Shown here: positions 43,895-52,569 of the stretch, in pieces
How the letters are laid out: each line of letters begins with the position of its first letter
Numbering within the stretch: position 1 is the stretch's first letter
Assembly: GCF_026248685.1 (NCBI RefSeq)
Contig: NZ_CP111036.1
Span: forward strand, 1,612,001 to 1,676,000
Length of the DNA: 64,000 bases
Origin: Haladaptatus caseinilyticus
GTDB lineage: Archaea; Halobacteriota; Halobacteria; Halobacteriales; Haladaptataceae
Direction: 5' to 3'
The notes under the pieces: model-generated
Database searches by the model: none
What the model was told of the DNA's origin: nothing
What the model saw: the letters and a program-made list of their open reading frames with translations, nothing else
Translations under genes and position numbers: made by a program

Positions 43895-44944
43895 ATGTTC
43901 GAGAAATCTACGTGGATCCGTCTCCCGCGGAACGTGGTTGTGGGCCACGGTGTTCTTTCGGAGACGGTGGACGCTATCTCCGAACTGCATCTCCATGGCG
44001 TTCCCCTCATCGTCACCAGTCCGACACCGAACGACGTGGCGGGAAAACGCGTCGAAGCACAGTTCGAGGAGGCAGGTATCGATGTCGAAACGACCGTCAT
44101 CGAGGAAGCGAGTTTCGACTCCGTCCAGCGCGTCATCGAAACCGCTCGCGAAGTGAACGCAGGCTATCTCGTCGGCGTGGGCGGTGGAAAAGCGATCGAT
44201 ATCGCGAAGATGGCGAGCGACGAAATCAAGCGGGGCTTCGTCTCTATTCCAACTGCGGCGAGTCACGACGGTATCGTCAGCGGTCGCGGGTCGATTCCCG
44301 AGAAGGACACCCGACACAGCGTCGCCGCGGAACCACCACTCGCCGTCGTCGCGGACACGGAAATCCTCGCGGACGCCCCATGGCGACTTACGACGGCGGG
44401 GTGTGCCGACATCATCAGTAACTACACTGCGGTCAAGGATTGGCGACTCGCGAATCGACTGCAGAACGTCGAATACTCCGGCTACTCCGCCGCGCTCGCG
44501 GAGATGACTGCCGAAATGCTGGTCGATAACGCCGATTCGATCAAACCCGGGCTGGAAGAGTCGGCCTGGGTCGTCACCAAGGCGCTCGTCTCCTCCGGGG
44601 TCGCCATGAGTATCGCCGATTCGTCGCGCCCGGCCAGTGGGGCAGAACACCTCTTTTCGCACCAACTCGACCGAATCGCGCCCGACGCCGCCCTTCACGG
44701 TCACCAAGTCGGCGTCGGTTCCATTATTACCGAATATCTTCACGGGGGAAACTGGCGGGGAATCCGAGACGCGCTGGAAACTATCGGTGCACCGACAACT
44801 GCGGACGAGCTCGGGATCGACGCCGAAACCGTCGTCGAAGCGCTCACCACGGCCCACGAAATTCGCGATCGCTACACGATTTTGGGAAGCGGTATGAACG
44901 AAGCTGCGGCAATCGAGGCCGTAACTGCGACCGGAATCGTCTGA
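43895..44944 (+). CDS. egsA: sn-Glycerol-1-phosphate dehydrogenase
   Basis: 349 residues, family of iron/zinc alcohol dehydrogenases. GVGGGKAIDIAKMAS binds NAD(P); metal-site residues are in PTAASHDGIVSGRGS, SGAEHLFSHQLD and HGHQVGVGSIITEY. It reduces dihydroxyacetone phosphate to sn-glycerol-1-phosphate, giving the archaeal lipid backbone its stereochemistry. TATA-like cataacg about 18 bp before the ATG is weak. Confidence 0.95.
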   Translation: MFEKSTWIRLPRNVVVGHGVLSETVDAISELHLHGVPLIVTSPTPNDVAGKRVEAQFEEAGIDVETTVIEEASFDSVQRVIETAREVNAGYLVGVGGGKAIDIAKMASDEIKRGFVSIPTAASHDGIVSGRGSIPEKDTRHSVAAEPPLAVVADTEILADAPWRLTTAGCADIISNYTAVKDWRLANRLQNVEYSGYSAALAEMTAEMLVDNADSIKPGLEESAWVVTKALVSSGVAMSIADSSRPASGAEHLFSHQLDRIAPDAALHGHQVGVGSIITEYLHGGNWRGIRDALETIGAPTTADELGIDAETVVEALTTAHEIRDRYTILGSGMNEAAAIEAVTATGIV

Positions 44945-45017
44945 ATGAGTAAAAGATCACGCCAGCAGTAACTTTCAAGGTTCTCCCGTGAAAGGGTGCG
45001 GGTGTGGCACTGATTAT

Positions 45018-45668
45018 ATGAGTACTATCGTGGAGATCTCCATACCCGCAGACGAGTTCGCGCTCGGTCGTGCACTGCGTGACGGTTCGCAGCTGCAGAT
45101 CGAACTTGAGCGGATTATCCCCACCGGAACTGCCGTGTTTCCCTTCTTCTGGGCATGGGGCGACAACGTTCGTCAGTTCGAGGCCGCCGTCCGTGCCGAA
45201 CCGGTGATACAAGACCTCACGAAACTCGATTCCTTCTCCGATGGGACGCTGTTTCGCGCCGTTTGGAACGACGAAATTTCCGGATTCGTACAAGGGATCG
45301 AAGAAGCCGATGCAACGGTGATGGAGGCAAACGGAACGGTGGATGGGTGGACGTTCCATCTTCGATTCCCGGGACAGGAACAGATGTCCGTGTTTCAGTC
45401 CTTCTGCCGCCGGGAAGACGTTCCCATTGAAATTCACCGTGTCTATTCCTTACAGGAGATGGCGGTTCAGCAGTTGGGCGACCTCACGCCTGCACAGCAA
45501 GAAACCCTCATCACGGCCTACGAAGAAGGATATTTCGAACGGCCACGGGATATTACGCTGGAAGAACTGGCCGACGAACTGAAAATATCTCCGCAAGCGG
45601 TCGGTGGTCGGCTTCGGCGTGGCTTCGCGAATCTCATCGCTGGATCGTTTCGTTCACTAGATGGATAG
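45018..45668 (+). CDS. Bat/HTH-10 family transcriptional regulator
   Basis: 216 residues from the ATG at 45018. The N-terminal 150 residues (STIVEISIPADEFALGRAL to FQSFCRREDVPIEIHRVY) are the bacterioopsin-activator GAF/HTH-associated domain; the C-terminus LTPAQQETLITAYEEGYFERPRDITLEELADELKISPQAVGGRLRRG is the HTH-10 DNA-binding domain. These regulators respond to redox, light or metabolites; the target is unknown. Confidence 0.88.
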   Translation: MSTIVEISIPADEFALGRALRDGSQLQIELERIIPTGTAVFPFFWAWGDNVRQFEAAVRAEPVIQDLTKLDSFSDGTLFRAVWNDEISGFVQGIEEADATVMEANGTVDGWTFHLRFPGQEQMSVFQSFCRREDVPIEIHRVYSLQEMAVQQLGDLTPAQQETLITAYEEGYFERPRDITLEELADELKISPQAVGGRLRRGFANLIAGSFRSLDG

Positions 45669-45973
45669 TTGAACGGTGACGAATCGAAGTGTAGTATTTA
45701 AGCGTGTTTCGTAGGAAACATGTGACCTCAACTATTTTCAGTCAGTACACCTTGGCGTGAACAGTTGGACGGGAACGTATTTCCGCCACTGCTGAGAACC
45801 GCGGTCTCGGCGCGTCCGACGACCTCGTCTCTCTCCGGAATACTCTGACGAACTGCTGACTACCGAACCCCCACCAATACCGATGGACACGCCAAGCACG
45901 AACCAAGAATTCCCCCGAACGGATTTGAATCGACGACCGACGGACGACCGTCCGTCGAGTGGAGTGTAATTTC
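45669..45973. other. 305-bp intergenic region with TATA box and a TGTTTC/GAAACA hairpin
   Basis: TATA-like gtatttaagc (about 45694-45703) is followed by TGTTTC-GTAG-GAAACA (45705-45720). If it drives the response regulator, the leader would be about 240 nt. I find no small gene in it. Confidence 0.35.
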
Positions 45974-46546
45974 GTGACCAATCATACGATTCTGGTTGCC
46001 GACGACGAGCGACCGATAGCTGACCTCTACACCCGATGGCTCGGCGAGGAGTACGACGTCTACACCGCATACGATGGCGTCGAAGCGATGGAGTACCTCG
46101 ACGACACGCTCGATATCGCACTTCTCGATAGGGATATGCCGCGTGCGAGCGGTGACGACGTTCTCAATACCATCCGTGACCGGAAACTCGACTGCCGGGT
46201 CGGCATGATTACGGCCGTCGAACCCAACTTCGACGTCCTCGAACTGGGCTACGACGATTACGTCGTGAAACCGATAAACTCCCCCGACCAGTTGCACGGC
46301 ATCGTTTCGACGCTGATACAGCGAGCGACGTATTCAACCGACGTTCAGAGGTTGCTCACCCTTTCCTCGAAGCGAGCCACGCTCGAAACACGGATGGAAC
46401 GCGAGGAACTCGAAAGTCGTGATGAGTATCGAGAACTCGTCTCCAAAATTCAGTCGTTAAAAACGTCTCTCTCGACCACGTTGGACGAATTGGATAATAC
46501 CGACTTGCAGGGTGAACTGACGGAAAGTTACGTCCCGTCGGAATGA
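45974..46546 (+). CDS. Response regulator with HalX domain
   Basis: 190 residues from GTG 45974 (a GTG at 45959 is also in frame). The receiver domain (TILVADDERPIADLYTRWL) has the acidic pocket DDE, the phospho-acceptor Asp in IALLDRDMPRASG and Lys in YVVKPI. The C-terminal coiled-coil HalX domain covers VQRLLTLSSKRATLETRMER to TTLDEL. No histidine kinase is adjacent. HalX regulators have no DNA-binding domain, so output is by protein contact. Confidence 0.88.
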   Translation: MTNHTILVADDERPIADLYTRWLGEEYDVYTAYDGVEAMEYLDDTLDIALLDRDMPRASGDDVLNTIRDRKLDCRVGMITAVEPNFDVLELGYDDYVVKPINSPDQLHGIVSTLIQRATYSTDVQRLLTLSSKRATLETRMEREELESRDEYRELVSKIQSLKTSLSTTLDELDNTDLQGELTESYVPSE

Positions 46547-46561
46547 AGACACAGCGATCGA

Positions 46562-47389
46562 TCAGTAGAGGTCCACCGTCCGGAATCGGAGGTAACCCAG
46601 CGAGACTGGAACGATGGGCCAAACGGCGAGCACGACCAGTGCGAACCAACCGTCGAGATAGAACGGCGTGTCACCTGCGACGAGGGACGCATAGATGGTT
46701 TGCTGGTCGGGCATCGACAGATATCGGGACCCGATTTTGTACGCTTCGACAGGGTTCAGCATCCACGTGAGAAAGTACCATTTCGGAAACGGCTCCGCCG
46801 GCATACTCCCTTCCAGTAGATAGTAAACGGCCAGCGAGGGCAGTTTCCACCCGAGTTGGAAGAAGAAAAAGAGGCCGAACGCACCGGAAACGGCCCGCGG
46901 ACGACTGGTGGTCACCGCCGAGAATCCGAGGGCAATACTCACGAATACCAGTGCAAAGAGGAGTGCCAGCGCCGACTGTGCCAGAAATCCGACCACGGAG
47001 AACGACCCATATTCGATGAGCAATACGAGTGCGGATGCGCCGAATGCGGCGGTGGTCGCGACGGCAACGACACCCGAGCGACCGACGAATTTCCCAATCA
47101 CCACGTCTCGACGACTGTGTGGTAGGCCGAGCAGCAGTTTGATGCTTCCCGAATCACGTTCGCCGACGATGGCGAGATAGGTGACGACGAGTGCGGTGAG
47201 GGGGATGACGCTCGTCGAAGACCAATTGATGATATCCATCGCCTTCTGGGGTGTGTACCCCCCATCGATCCACTTGTGGAGGAAAATGAAGCCAGCGGTG
47301 ACGAACACGAACAGTGCTGTAACTGCCCAGAGCATCCTCGAGCGGATCGCATCCTCGAAATCCTTGCGTGCAACGACGACCCAACTCAC
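46562..47389 (-). CDS. ABC-2 type permease (third of the array, no own ATPase)
   Basis: About 275 residues from GTG 47389 (SWVVVARKDFEDAIRSRMLW), matching the paralogues' N-termini; an ATG at 47497 would add a 36-residue polar extension. There are six hydrophobic segments, with the intracellular signature VGERDSGSIKLLLGLPHSRRDVVIGKFVGR. It is the exporter type of ABC-2 (NosY-like) membrane subunit. It follows the permease at 47580-48413 but is separated by about 190 bp, with its own TATA-like region and an inverted repeat. Confidence 0.82.
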   Translation of the reverse strand: MSWVVVARKDFEDAIRSRMLWAVTALFVFVTAGFIFLHKWIDGGYTPQKAMDIINWSSTSVIPLTALVVTYLAIVGERDSGSIKLLLGLPHSRRDVVIGKFVGRSGVVAVATTAAFGASALVLLIEYGSFSVVGFLAQSALALLFALVFVSIALGFSAVTTSRPRAVSGAFGLFFFFQLGWKLPSLAVYYLLEGSMPAEPFPKWYFLTWMLNPVEAYKIGSRYLSMPDQQTIYASLVAGDTPFYLDGWFALVVLAVWPIVPVSLGYLRFRTVDLY

Positions 47390-47506
47390 GCTCTTGCTCC
47401 CCGATCGGGTCCCCTCGTTTGTCCGGGTTTTCGGCCGTCCCGACCCTGCGTATCGGACTCCGCCGCGGCGGTAGCTATCCGAAATTCGTTCATACACGCT
47501 AGTTGA

Positions 47507-47527
47507 AGATTCTGGTACTTAGAATCT
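47507..47527. promoter_or_regulatory. Perfect 7-7-7 inverted repeat upstream of the orphan permease
   Basis: AGATTCT (47507-47513) and AGAATCT (47521-47527) are separated by 7 bp. A TATA-like ataattattttg on the minus strand (47541-47552) lies about 25 bp upstream, so the dyad covers the expected start of transcription for the permease gene. Confidence 0.45.
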
Positions 47528-47579
47528 GTTACTACTGGCGCAAAATAATTATGCCGTGTATCGAAACGCAGTCGCGCAG

Positions 47580-48413
47580 TTAGCCGAGGTCCGCGCGCTT
47601 GAATGACTGGTAGCCGATAGCCAGCGGCACGACGAGCCACGCACCGAGGATAACCAGTGCAAACCAGCCGTCGAGATAGAACGGTGCATCTCCCGCGACG
47701 AGCGTTTGGTACATGTTCTGGCTGCTCGGGTTCGTCAAGAACTGAGCCACGATCGCATAAGCATTCACTGGGTTGAGCAGGTTGAGCAGGAAGTACCATG
47801 CAGGAAGTTTCCCCATCGGGCTCGGAAAACCGCCTTCGAGCAGATAGTAGGCACCCATCGGAACCACGTTCCAAACGAGTTGAAAGAGGAAGTACAGGCC
47901 AATTGCACCCGCCATCGCCCGCGAACGGGTGGCAGTCATGGACGAGAATCCGACGGCGATACCCACGAACACCAGTCCGAAGAGGAGCGTCACGACTCCT
48001 TGCACGAGGAAGTCCGTTACCGGGAACGAACCGTATTGGACGATGAGGACGATTGCACCCGCGATGAACGCGATAACGGTTGCAACCGCGACGACGCCTG
48101 CACGACCGATGAGTTTACCGAGAACCACGTCTCGGCGAGTGTGTGGCAGGCCGAGCAGCAGCTTGATGCTTCCCGATTCTCGCTCACCCGCGATAGAGAG
48201 ATATGCGATGACGAGCGCCGCAAGCGGAACGATGAGGGTCGCGGGGGAACTGAGGAATCCGACCGTCTGTTTCGCGGTAAAATCGTCGTTGAGCGAACTT
48301 ATAGCGTACATTCCACCCGCAGTTGCTAACACGAACAGGGTCGTGATGGCCCACAGCATTTTCGACCGTGCGGCGTCTTCGAAATCCTTGCGTGCGACGA
48401 CGGCGAAACTCAT
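47580..48413 (-). CDS. ABC-2 type permease
   Basis: 277 residues, beginning MSFAVVARKDFEDAARSKMLW. Six predicted spans; the cytoplasmic loop is AGERESGSIKLLLGLPHTRRDVVLGKLIGRAGVVAVAT, nearly identical to the other paralogues here. Its start overlaps the ATPase stop by 4 bp. Together they form an exporter of unknown substrate. Confidence 0.88.
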   Translation of the reverse strand: MSFAVVARKDFEDAARSKMLWAITTLFVLATAGGMYAISSLNDDFTAKQTVGFLSSPATLIVPLAALVIAYLSIAGERESGSIKLLLGLPHTRRDVVLGKLIGRAGVVAVATVIAFIAGAIVLIVQYGSFPVTDFLVQGVVTLLFGLVFVGIAVGFSSMTATRSRAMAGAIGLYFLFQLVWNVVPMGAYYLLEGGFPSPMGKLPAWYFLLNLLNPVNAYAIVAQFLTNPSSQNMYQTLVAGDAPFYLDGWFALVILGAWLVVPLAIGYQSFKRADLG

Positions 48414-49345
48414 GCTCGCACCTCCGATTCGATACGCTGGTCGTCTGAACCGGTCGTGTAAGCAGTGAACAGGTCTTCGAGGGAGGACTCCTTCGTTGCG
48501 ATGTCGGTGACGGTCGCACCGGCCTTCTCGACACAGTTGATGACTTTCGCTTTCGCGCTCGATTTGGAGTACGTTACCGTAATTCGGTTACCGTCGACGA
48601 CAACGTCCGTGACGCCCGGTATCGTCGTTAGGTCCACTTCTGGAACGGTGCTAACAGTTAGTTCCAACGTCTCGTTCGTGCCGCTCGTCTCTCGCAACCC
48701 ATCGATGGTATCCACCGTGACGAGTTCGCCCTGGTTCATGATGGCGACGCGGTCACAGATGGCTTCGACCTGGTCTAAGATGTGGCTAGAGAAGAAGACG
48801 GCAGTTCCTCGATCCGCCTCCGCACGGATGATGTCGCGCATCTCGCGGACACCGTGCGGGTCGAGGCCGGAGGAGGGTTCGTCGAGGATGAGCAGGTCGG
48901 GATCGCCCACGAGTGCCATCCCGAGGGTGACTCGCTGACGCATCCCTTTGGAGTAGTCGCCCGCGGGACGGTCTGCATCCTCAGCGGAGAGACCGACTCG
49001 TTCCAAGATGTCGTCCGCGTCCTCACCTGTTTTCTTGGAGTCGATAGCGAACTGGATGTGCTTTCGGCCCGACAGTCGTCCGTAGAGGTCGAACGCGTCG
49101 GGGAGGATGCCGATGCGTTCGTGAATCGTTTGCGTCTCTTCCTGTGCATCGTATCCGAGGACTGTTACCGACCCCGTGGTCGGGCGAATGTAGTCCATCA
49201 ACATGTTGATGGTGGTGGACTTACCCGACCCGTTCGGGCCGAGGAAGCCGAAAATCTCGCCTTTTTTAACGGTCAAATCGAGGTTGGAAACCGCAACCAC
49301 CTCGCCGAACTGTTTCGTGAGACCGTTCGTCTGGATGGCGGCCAT
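48410..49345 (-). CDS. ABC transporter ATP-binding protein
   Basis: 311 residues. Walker A is GPNGSGKST, the Q-loop/signature is YSKGMRQRVTL, Walker B LLILDEPSSGLDP, and the His loop SSHILDQV. The C-terminal about 90 residues form the DUF4162-type regulatory domain common in CcmA/NatA-like exporters (SLEDLFTAY). Paired with the permease overlapping it. A TATA-like tttaaa on the minus strand (about 49369-49374) is about 25 bp before the ATG, so this pair has its own promoter. Confidence 0.92.
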   Translation of the reverse strand: MAAIQTNGLTKQFGEVVAVSNLDLTVKKGEIFGFLGPNGSGKSTTINMLMDYIRPTTGSVTVLGYDAQEETQTIHERIGILPDAFDLYGRLSGRKHIQFAIDSKKTGEDADDILERVGLSAEDADRPAGDYSKGMRQRVTLGMALVGDPDLLILDEPSSGLDPHGVREMRDIIRAEADRGTAVFFSSHILDQVEAICDRVAIMNQGELVTVDTIDGLRETSGTNETLELTVSTVPEVDLTTIPGVTDVVVDGNRITVTYSKSSAKAKVINCVEKAGATVTDIATKESSLEDLFTAYTTGSDDQRIESEVRA

Positions 49346-49388
49346 AACTACCCATTGTGTTACAGCCCATTTAAATCTTCACTGGCAT

Positions 49389-49418
49389 GATAAATCACGC
49401 CAGTCTGGTTGATTTATC
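49389..49418. repeat. Perfect 9-bp inverted repeat between two ABC gene pairs
   Basis: GATAAATCA (49389-49397) and TGATTTATC (49410-49418), spacer 12 bp; a second dyad ACTGGC/GCCAGT (49381-49404) interlocks with it. It includes the stop codon of the upstream permease and lies before the next ATPase promoter; a terminator or operator. Confidence 0.45.
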
Positions 49419-50253
49419 CCAGATCTGCACGTTCGAACGATAGATAGCCGATAGCCAGCGGCACGACGAGCCACATGGCGAGAATGACGAACATGAACGA
49501 CTCCTCCAAGTAGAACGGAACGTTCGCCTCCCACGGGATGTATCGCGGCGAGTATATCGGTCGCTCAGTGAAGATGAGTCCAGCGGCGCGTTGGAACGCG
49601 TAGGGGGGACTGACGAGGAACACGAACTCGTAGATTTCCGGGCCAAGGCTCATCCCGAGTTTGTCTTCGGCGACGTACTGGAGGATGCCGGACGGAGATA
49701 TCTGTGGAATCAGCCAGAGGACGTTAAACACGAAGAACACGCCGACCGAACTCGCCATCGCACGGGAGCGCGAGGCACAGGTCGCCGACAGTCCCACCGC
49801 GATACCGATGTACGTCAGCGTGAAGAACAGCATCAGCAGGAAGAACTGTGCGAACACGACGAAATCGATCGTGTCGAGCAGGACAATCCCCAGTGCGCCA
49901 GCGACGCCGAACGCAAACAGGAGACCGACGCTCACGACGACGGAGCGACCGACGAACTTTCCAAGGACGAGATCGAGACGCGTGTTCGGCAGTCCGAGCA
50001 GGTATTTGATGCTCCCTGATTCGCGTTCACCGGCGATGGAGAGATACGCGACGATGAGCGCGCTGAGTGGTATGATAAAAATACCGACCACCGAAACCAG
50101 CCGGAGTACGTCCGTCATCGCACTTCGTGGGCTCTCGCCCGCGAAGTAGACGATAAGCACCAGCAGAAGGGCGTACAGCGATACGAGTCCCAACAAACCC
50201 TTGGACCGTCGGGAGTCAATGAAGTCCTTTTTCGCCACCGAGAGCCAACTCAT
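49414..50253 (-). CDS. ABC-2 type permease
   Basis: 279 residues starting MSWLSVAKKDFIDSRRSKGLLG. Six spans and the loop AGERESGSIKYLLGLPNTRLDLVLGKFVGRSVVVSVG. It is more diverged than the other permeases here. Its start overlaps the upstream ATPase stop by 4 bp. Confidence 0.88.
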   Translation of the reverse strand: MSWLSVAKKDFIDSRRSKGLLGLVSLYALLLVLIVYFAGESPRSAMTDVLRLVSVVGIFIIPLSALIVAYLSIAGERESGSIKYLLGLPNTRLDLVLGKFVGRSVVVSVGLLFAFGVAGALGIVLLDTIDFVVFAQFFLLMLFFTLTYIGIAVGLSATCASRSRAMASSVGVFFVFNVLWLIPQISPSGILQYVAEDKLGMSLGPEIYEFVFLVSPPYAFQRAAGLIFTERPIYSPRYIPWEANVPFYLEESFMFVILAMWLVVPLAIGYLSFERADLG

Positions 50254-51197
50254 GCCGACACCTCCGCGGGCGCTTCGGATGCCTCGTCGGCGGATTCGTC
50301 ACCCCTCGTGTAGGAGGTGAACAGTTCTTCGAGCGACGCCTCCTCGGACTCGATATCGGTAATGTTCGTCGCGGCATCCACGCGCTTGACCACTCGCGCT
50401 TTCTTGCCGGGGTCGGAGAACGACACGCGGAGCGTGGTATCCTCGATGGAAACATCGGACACGCCGCCGATGCTCGTTAGGTTCAGTTCGGAGGGTACGC
50501 GTTCGACCGCCAGTAGCAACTGCGAACTCGTGCCGGACAGGTTGCGGAGCCCTTCGACGGTGTTTTCGGCGACCAATCGACCGTCGTTCATGATGCCGAC
50601 GCGGTCACAGACCGCCTCGACCTCCGAGAGGATATGGCTCGAAAAGAAGACGGCCGTACCCTGGTCGGCTTCGGTCCGGATGAGCTCGCGCATCTCCGCG
50701 ATTCCGTGCGGGTCGAGGCCGGAGGAGGGTTCGTCCAAGATGAGTAGGTCTGGGTCGCCGACCAGCGCGGACGCCAGCGCGAGCCGTTGTTTCATTCCCT
50801 TCGAATAGCCGCCGACTTTTCGGTCGGCGTCCTCCTGCATGAGGCCGACGCGGGAGATGAGGTCCATCGGCCGTTCGTCCGCGTTTTTCGCGCCGATCGC
50901 AAATTCGAGGTGTTCACGCGCCGTGAGGCGGTCATAAAGCTCGTATCCTTCCGGAAGGATCCCGATTCGATTCCGGATGGTTCGCGGTTCCTGCTGTGCG
51001 TCGTGTCCGAGGACCTCCGCGGTTCCTTCGCTCGGGCGCATGAAATCCAACAACATGTTGATCGTCGTGGATTTCCCCGCGCCGTTGGGACCGAGAAAGC
51101 CGAAGATTTCGCCCTCCTCGACTGTTAAGCTCACGTCCCGAACTGCGACGACATCGCCGAACCGCTTGGTGAGGGACTTCGTTCTGATGGCGGCCAT
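50250..51197 (-). CDS. ABC transporter ATP-binding protein
   Basis: 315 residues. Walker A GPNGAGKST, signature YSKGMKQRLAL, Walker B LLILDEPSSGLDP, switch region SSHILSEV, then the DUF4162-like C-terminal domain (SLEELFTSYTRGDES). It heads the five-gene minus-strand ABC array. Two TGACAA half-sites 10 bp apart (51240 and 51250) lie about 45 bp before the ATG. Confidence 0.92.
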   Translation of the reverse strand: MAAIRTKSLTKRFGDVVAVRDVSLTVEEGEIFGFLGPNGAGKSTTINMLLDFMRPSEGTAEVLGHDAQQEPRTIRNRIGILPEGYELYDRLTAREHLEFAIGAKNADERPMDLISRVGLMQEDADRKVGGYSKGMKQRLALASALVGDPDLLILDEPSSGLDPHGIAEMRELIRTEADQGTAVFFSSHILSEVEAVCDRVGIMNDGRLVAENTVEGLRNLSGTSSQLLLAVERVPSELNLTSIGGVSDVSIEDTTLRVSFSDPGKKARVVKRVDAATNITDIESEEASLEELFTSYTRGDESADEASEAPAEVSA

Positions 51198-51316
51198 GAC
51201 GGAGCGTTCGAAGCCCGACTACATGTGTTTTCTGCTCATTGACAAGTTATGACAATGGGAGATATCGGCCACCCGTTCCGAGAAATGTTTTTGACAGTTG
51301 ACGGAGGAATAGTTTC

Positions 51317-51808
51317 ATGACTGAATCCACCATTCGAACCGCCGAACCGACCGACTCGACGGCAATCCAACGCGTCGCTCGCGAGTCGTGGCATGCCGTG
51401 TACGACGACATCATCGGTGCCGGCACCGTGGACGAAACCATCGATCAGTGGTACGATATGGAGGGTCTCCGTGAGGATGCGACTCGTTCCGAACACGAAT
51501 TTTACGTCTCGGAACGGGACGACATCGTCGGATTCGCCCACGCTGGTCCCGGTGACGGGGACGATATCTTCCAACTGATTCGACTCTACGTCGTCCCCGA
51601 CGCGTGGGGTTCGGGGTTGGGCGGTCGTCTCCTCGACCGCGTTGAAGAACGGTTGCGCGCTCGTACTGTCGAGAGGGTTCGACTGAGCGTCTTCGCGGAC
51701 AACGACGTCGGGGTGGGATTCTACGAGTCACGCGGTTTCGAGCGCGTCGAAGAACGCGAAGCTACGGGATTCGATGCCGGGGAGTACGTGTACGAGAAGG
51801 TGCTGTAA
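51317..51808 (+). CDS. GNAT-family acetyltransferase
   Basis: 163 residues. Motif A is LIRLYVVPDAWGSGLGGRLLDRVEERL, preceded by YVSERDDIVGFAHAGPGDGDD and followed by VFADNDVGVGFYESRGFERV. The N-terminus TIRTAEPTDSTAIQRVARESWHAVYDDI is typical of RimI-like enzymes. Substrate unknown. It is divergent from the ABC array. Confidence 0.85.
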   Translation: MTESTIRTAEPTDSTAIQRVARESWHAVYDDIIGAGTVDETIDQWYDMEGLREDATRSEHEFYVSERDDIVGFAHAGPGDGDDIFQLIRLYVVPDAWGSGLGGRLLDRVEERLRARTVERVRLSVFADNDVGVGFYESRGFERVEEREATGFDAGEYVYEKVL

Positions 51809-51964
51809 GCTGTCCGTCGATTCACGTCTCCCCCGAACCTCGCTACACGATTGAAGTGGCGAGCGAAACTCATTTCGGTAAGGTGTGAATTTCGTTCAGG
51901 ATGGTGGAGTACGCCGAGACAGATATATGCTACCACATGACGTACATTGGTATGGGTGATAGTG

Positions 51965-52411
51965 ATGGCCGAAGCAGAGCGTCGCCCACAGGCAAACGAA
52001 GAGATCGTCCGTCGGTTCATCGAGGAGAGCTTCGACGAGGAAAAATCCCACCTCATCGACGAACTCCTCGCTGACGACTTCGTCGCATACGAACCGGAAC
52101 AACCCGAGCCGATTCGCGGTCGCGATGGATACAGACGGACGGTGGAACTCTACCGGTCCGCGTTCCCGGACATCTCGTTCACCATCCACGACTTGGTCTC
52201 CGAGGGGGACCGGGTTGCGGTCCACTGGACCGCGAGCGGAACTCACGACGGTGAACTGATGGGAATCGAGCCGACCGGAAAGCGGGTCGAAAACGAGGGA
52301 ATGGAGTTCAACTACCTTCGTGATGGAAAGATCGTCGAAATGCGCGTCGTCTGGGATGCACTCGGCATGCTCCGACAGCTGGACGCCATGCCCGACGAAC
52401 GGTCGGCATAG
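51965..52411 (+). CDS. SnoaL-like (NTF2-fold) protein
   Basis: 148 residues from the ATG at 51965. NEEIVRRFIEESFDEEKSHLIDELLADDFVAYEP and FPDISFTIHDLVSEGDRVAVHWTASGTHDGELMGIEPTGK, then a conserved-looking MEFNYLRDGKIVEMRVVWD, are typical of the SnoaL-like ester-cyclase superfamily. Such single-domain NTF2-fold proteins may be enzymes or small-molecule binders. No pathway context. Confidence 0.8.
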   Translation: MAEAERRPQANEEIVRRFIEESFDEEKSHLIDELLADDFVAYEPEQPEPIRGRDGYRRTVELYRSAFPDISFTIHDLVSEGDRVAVHWTASGTHDGELMGIEPTGKRVENEGMEFNYLRDGKIVEMRVVWDALGMLRQLDAMPDERSA

Positions 52412-52499
52412 CCCGACCGGTTTTTTGAAACGAAACAGCCGAACAGCTAGTGGTGGGACCGTAGTGACTCCGCCGGATGTACCCCGAAATGGTTCATAC

Positions 52500-52539
52500 A
52501 CTACTGTCCAAGCAGTAAATATGAATCCTGTTCAGTAGT
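52500..52539. promoter_or_regulatory. Inverted repeat ACTACTG...CAGTAGT around a TATA-like element
   Basis: ACTACTG (52500-52506) and CAGTAGT (52533-52539) are perfect inverted repeats. A third half-site CAGTA (52513-52517) and a TATA-like gtaaatatga lie between them, about 45 bp ahead of the ATG at 52570. Confidence 0.35.
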
Positions 52540-52569
52540 TTTGTCATTTCACTACAACTATCGTTATAC

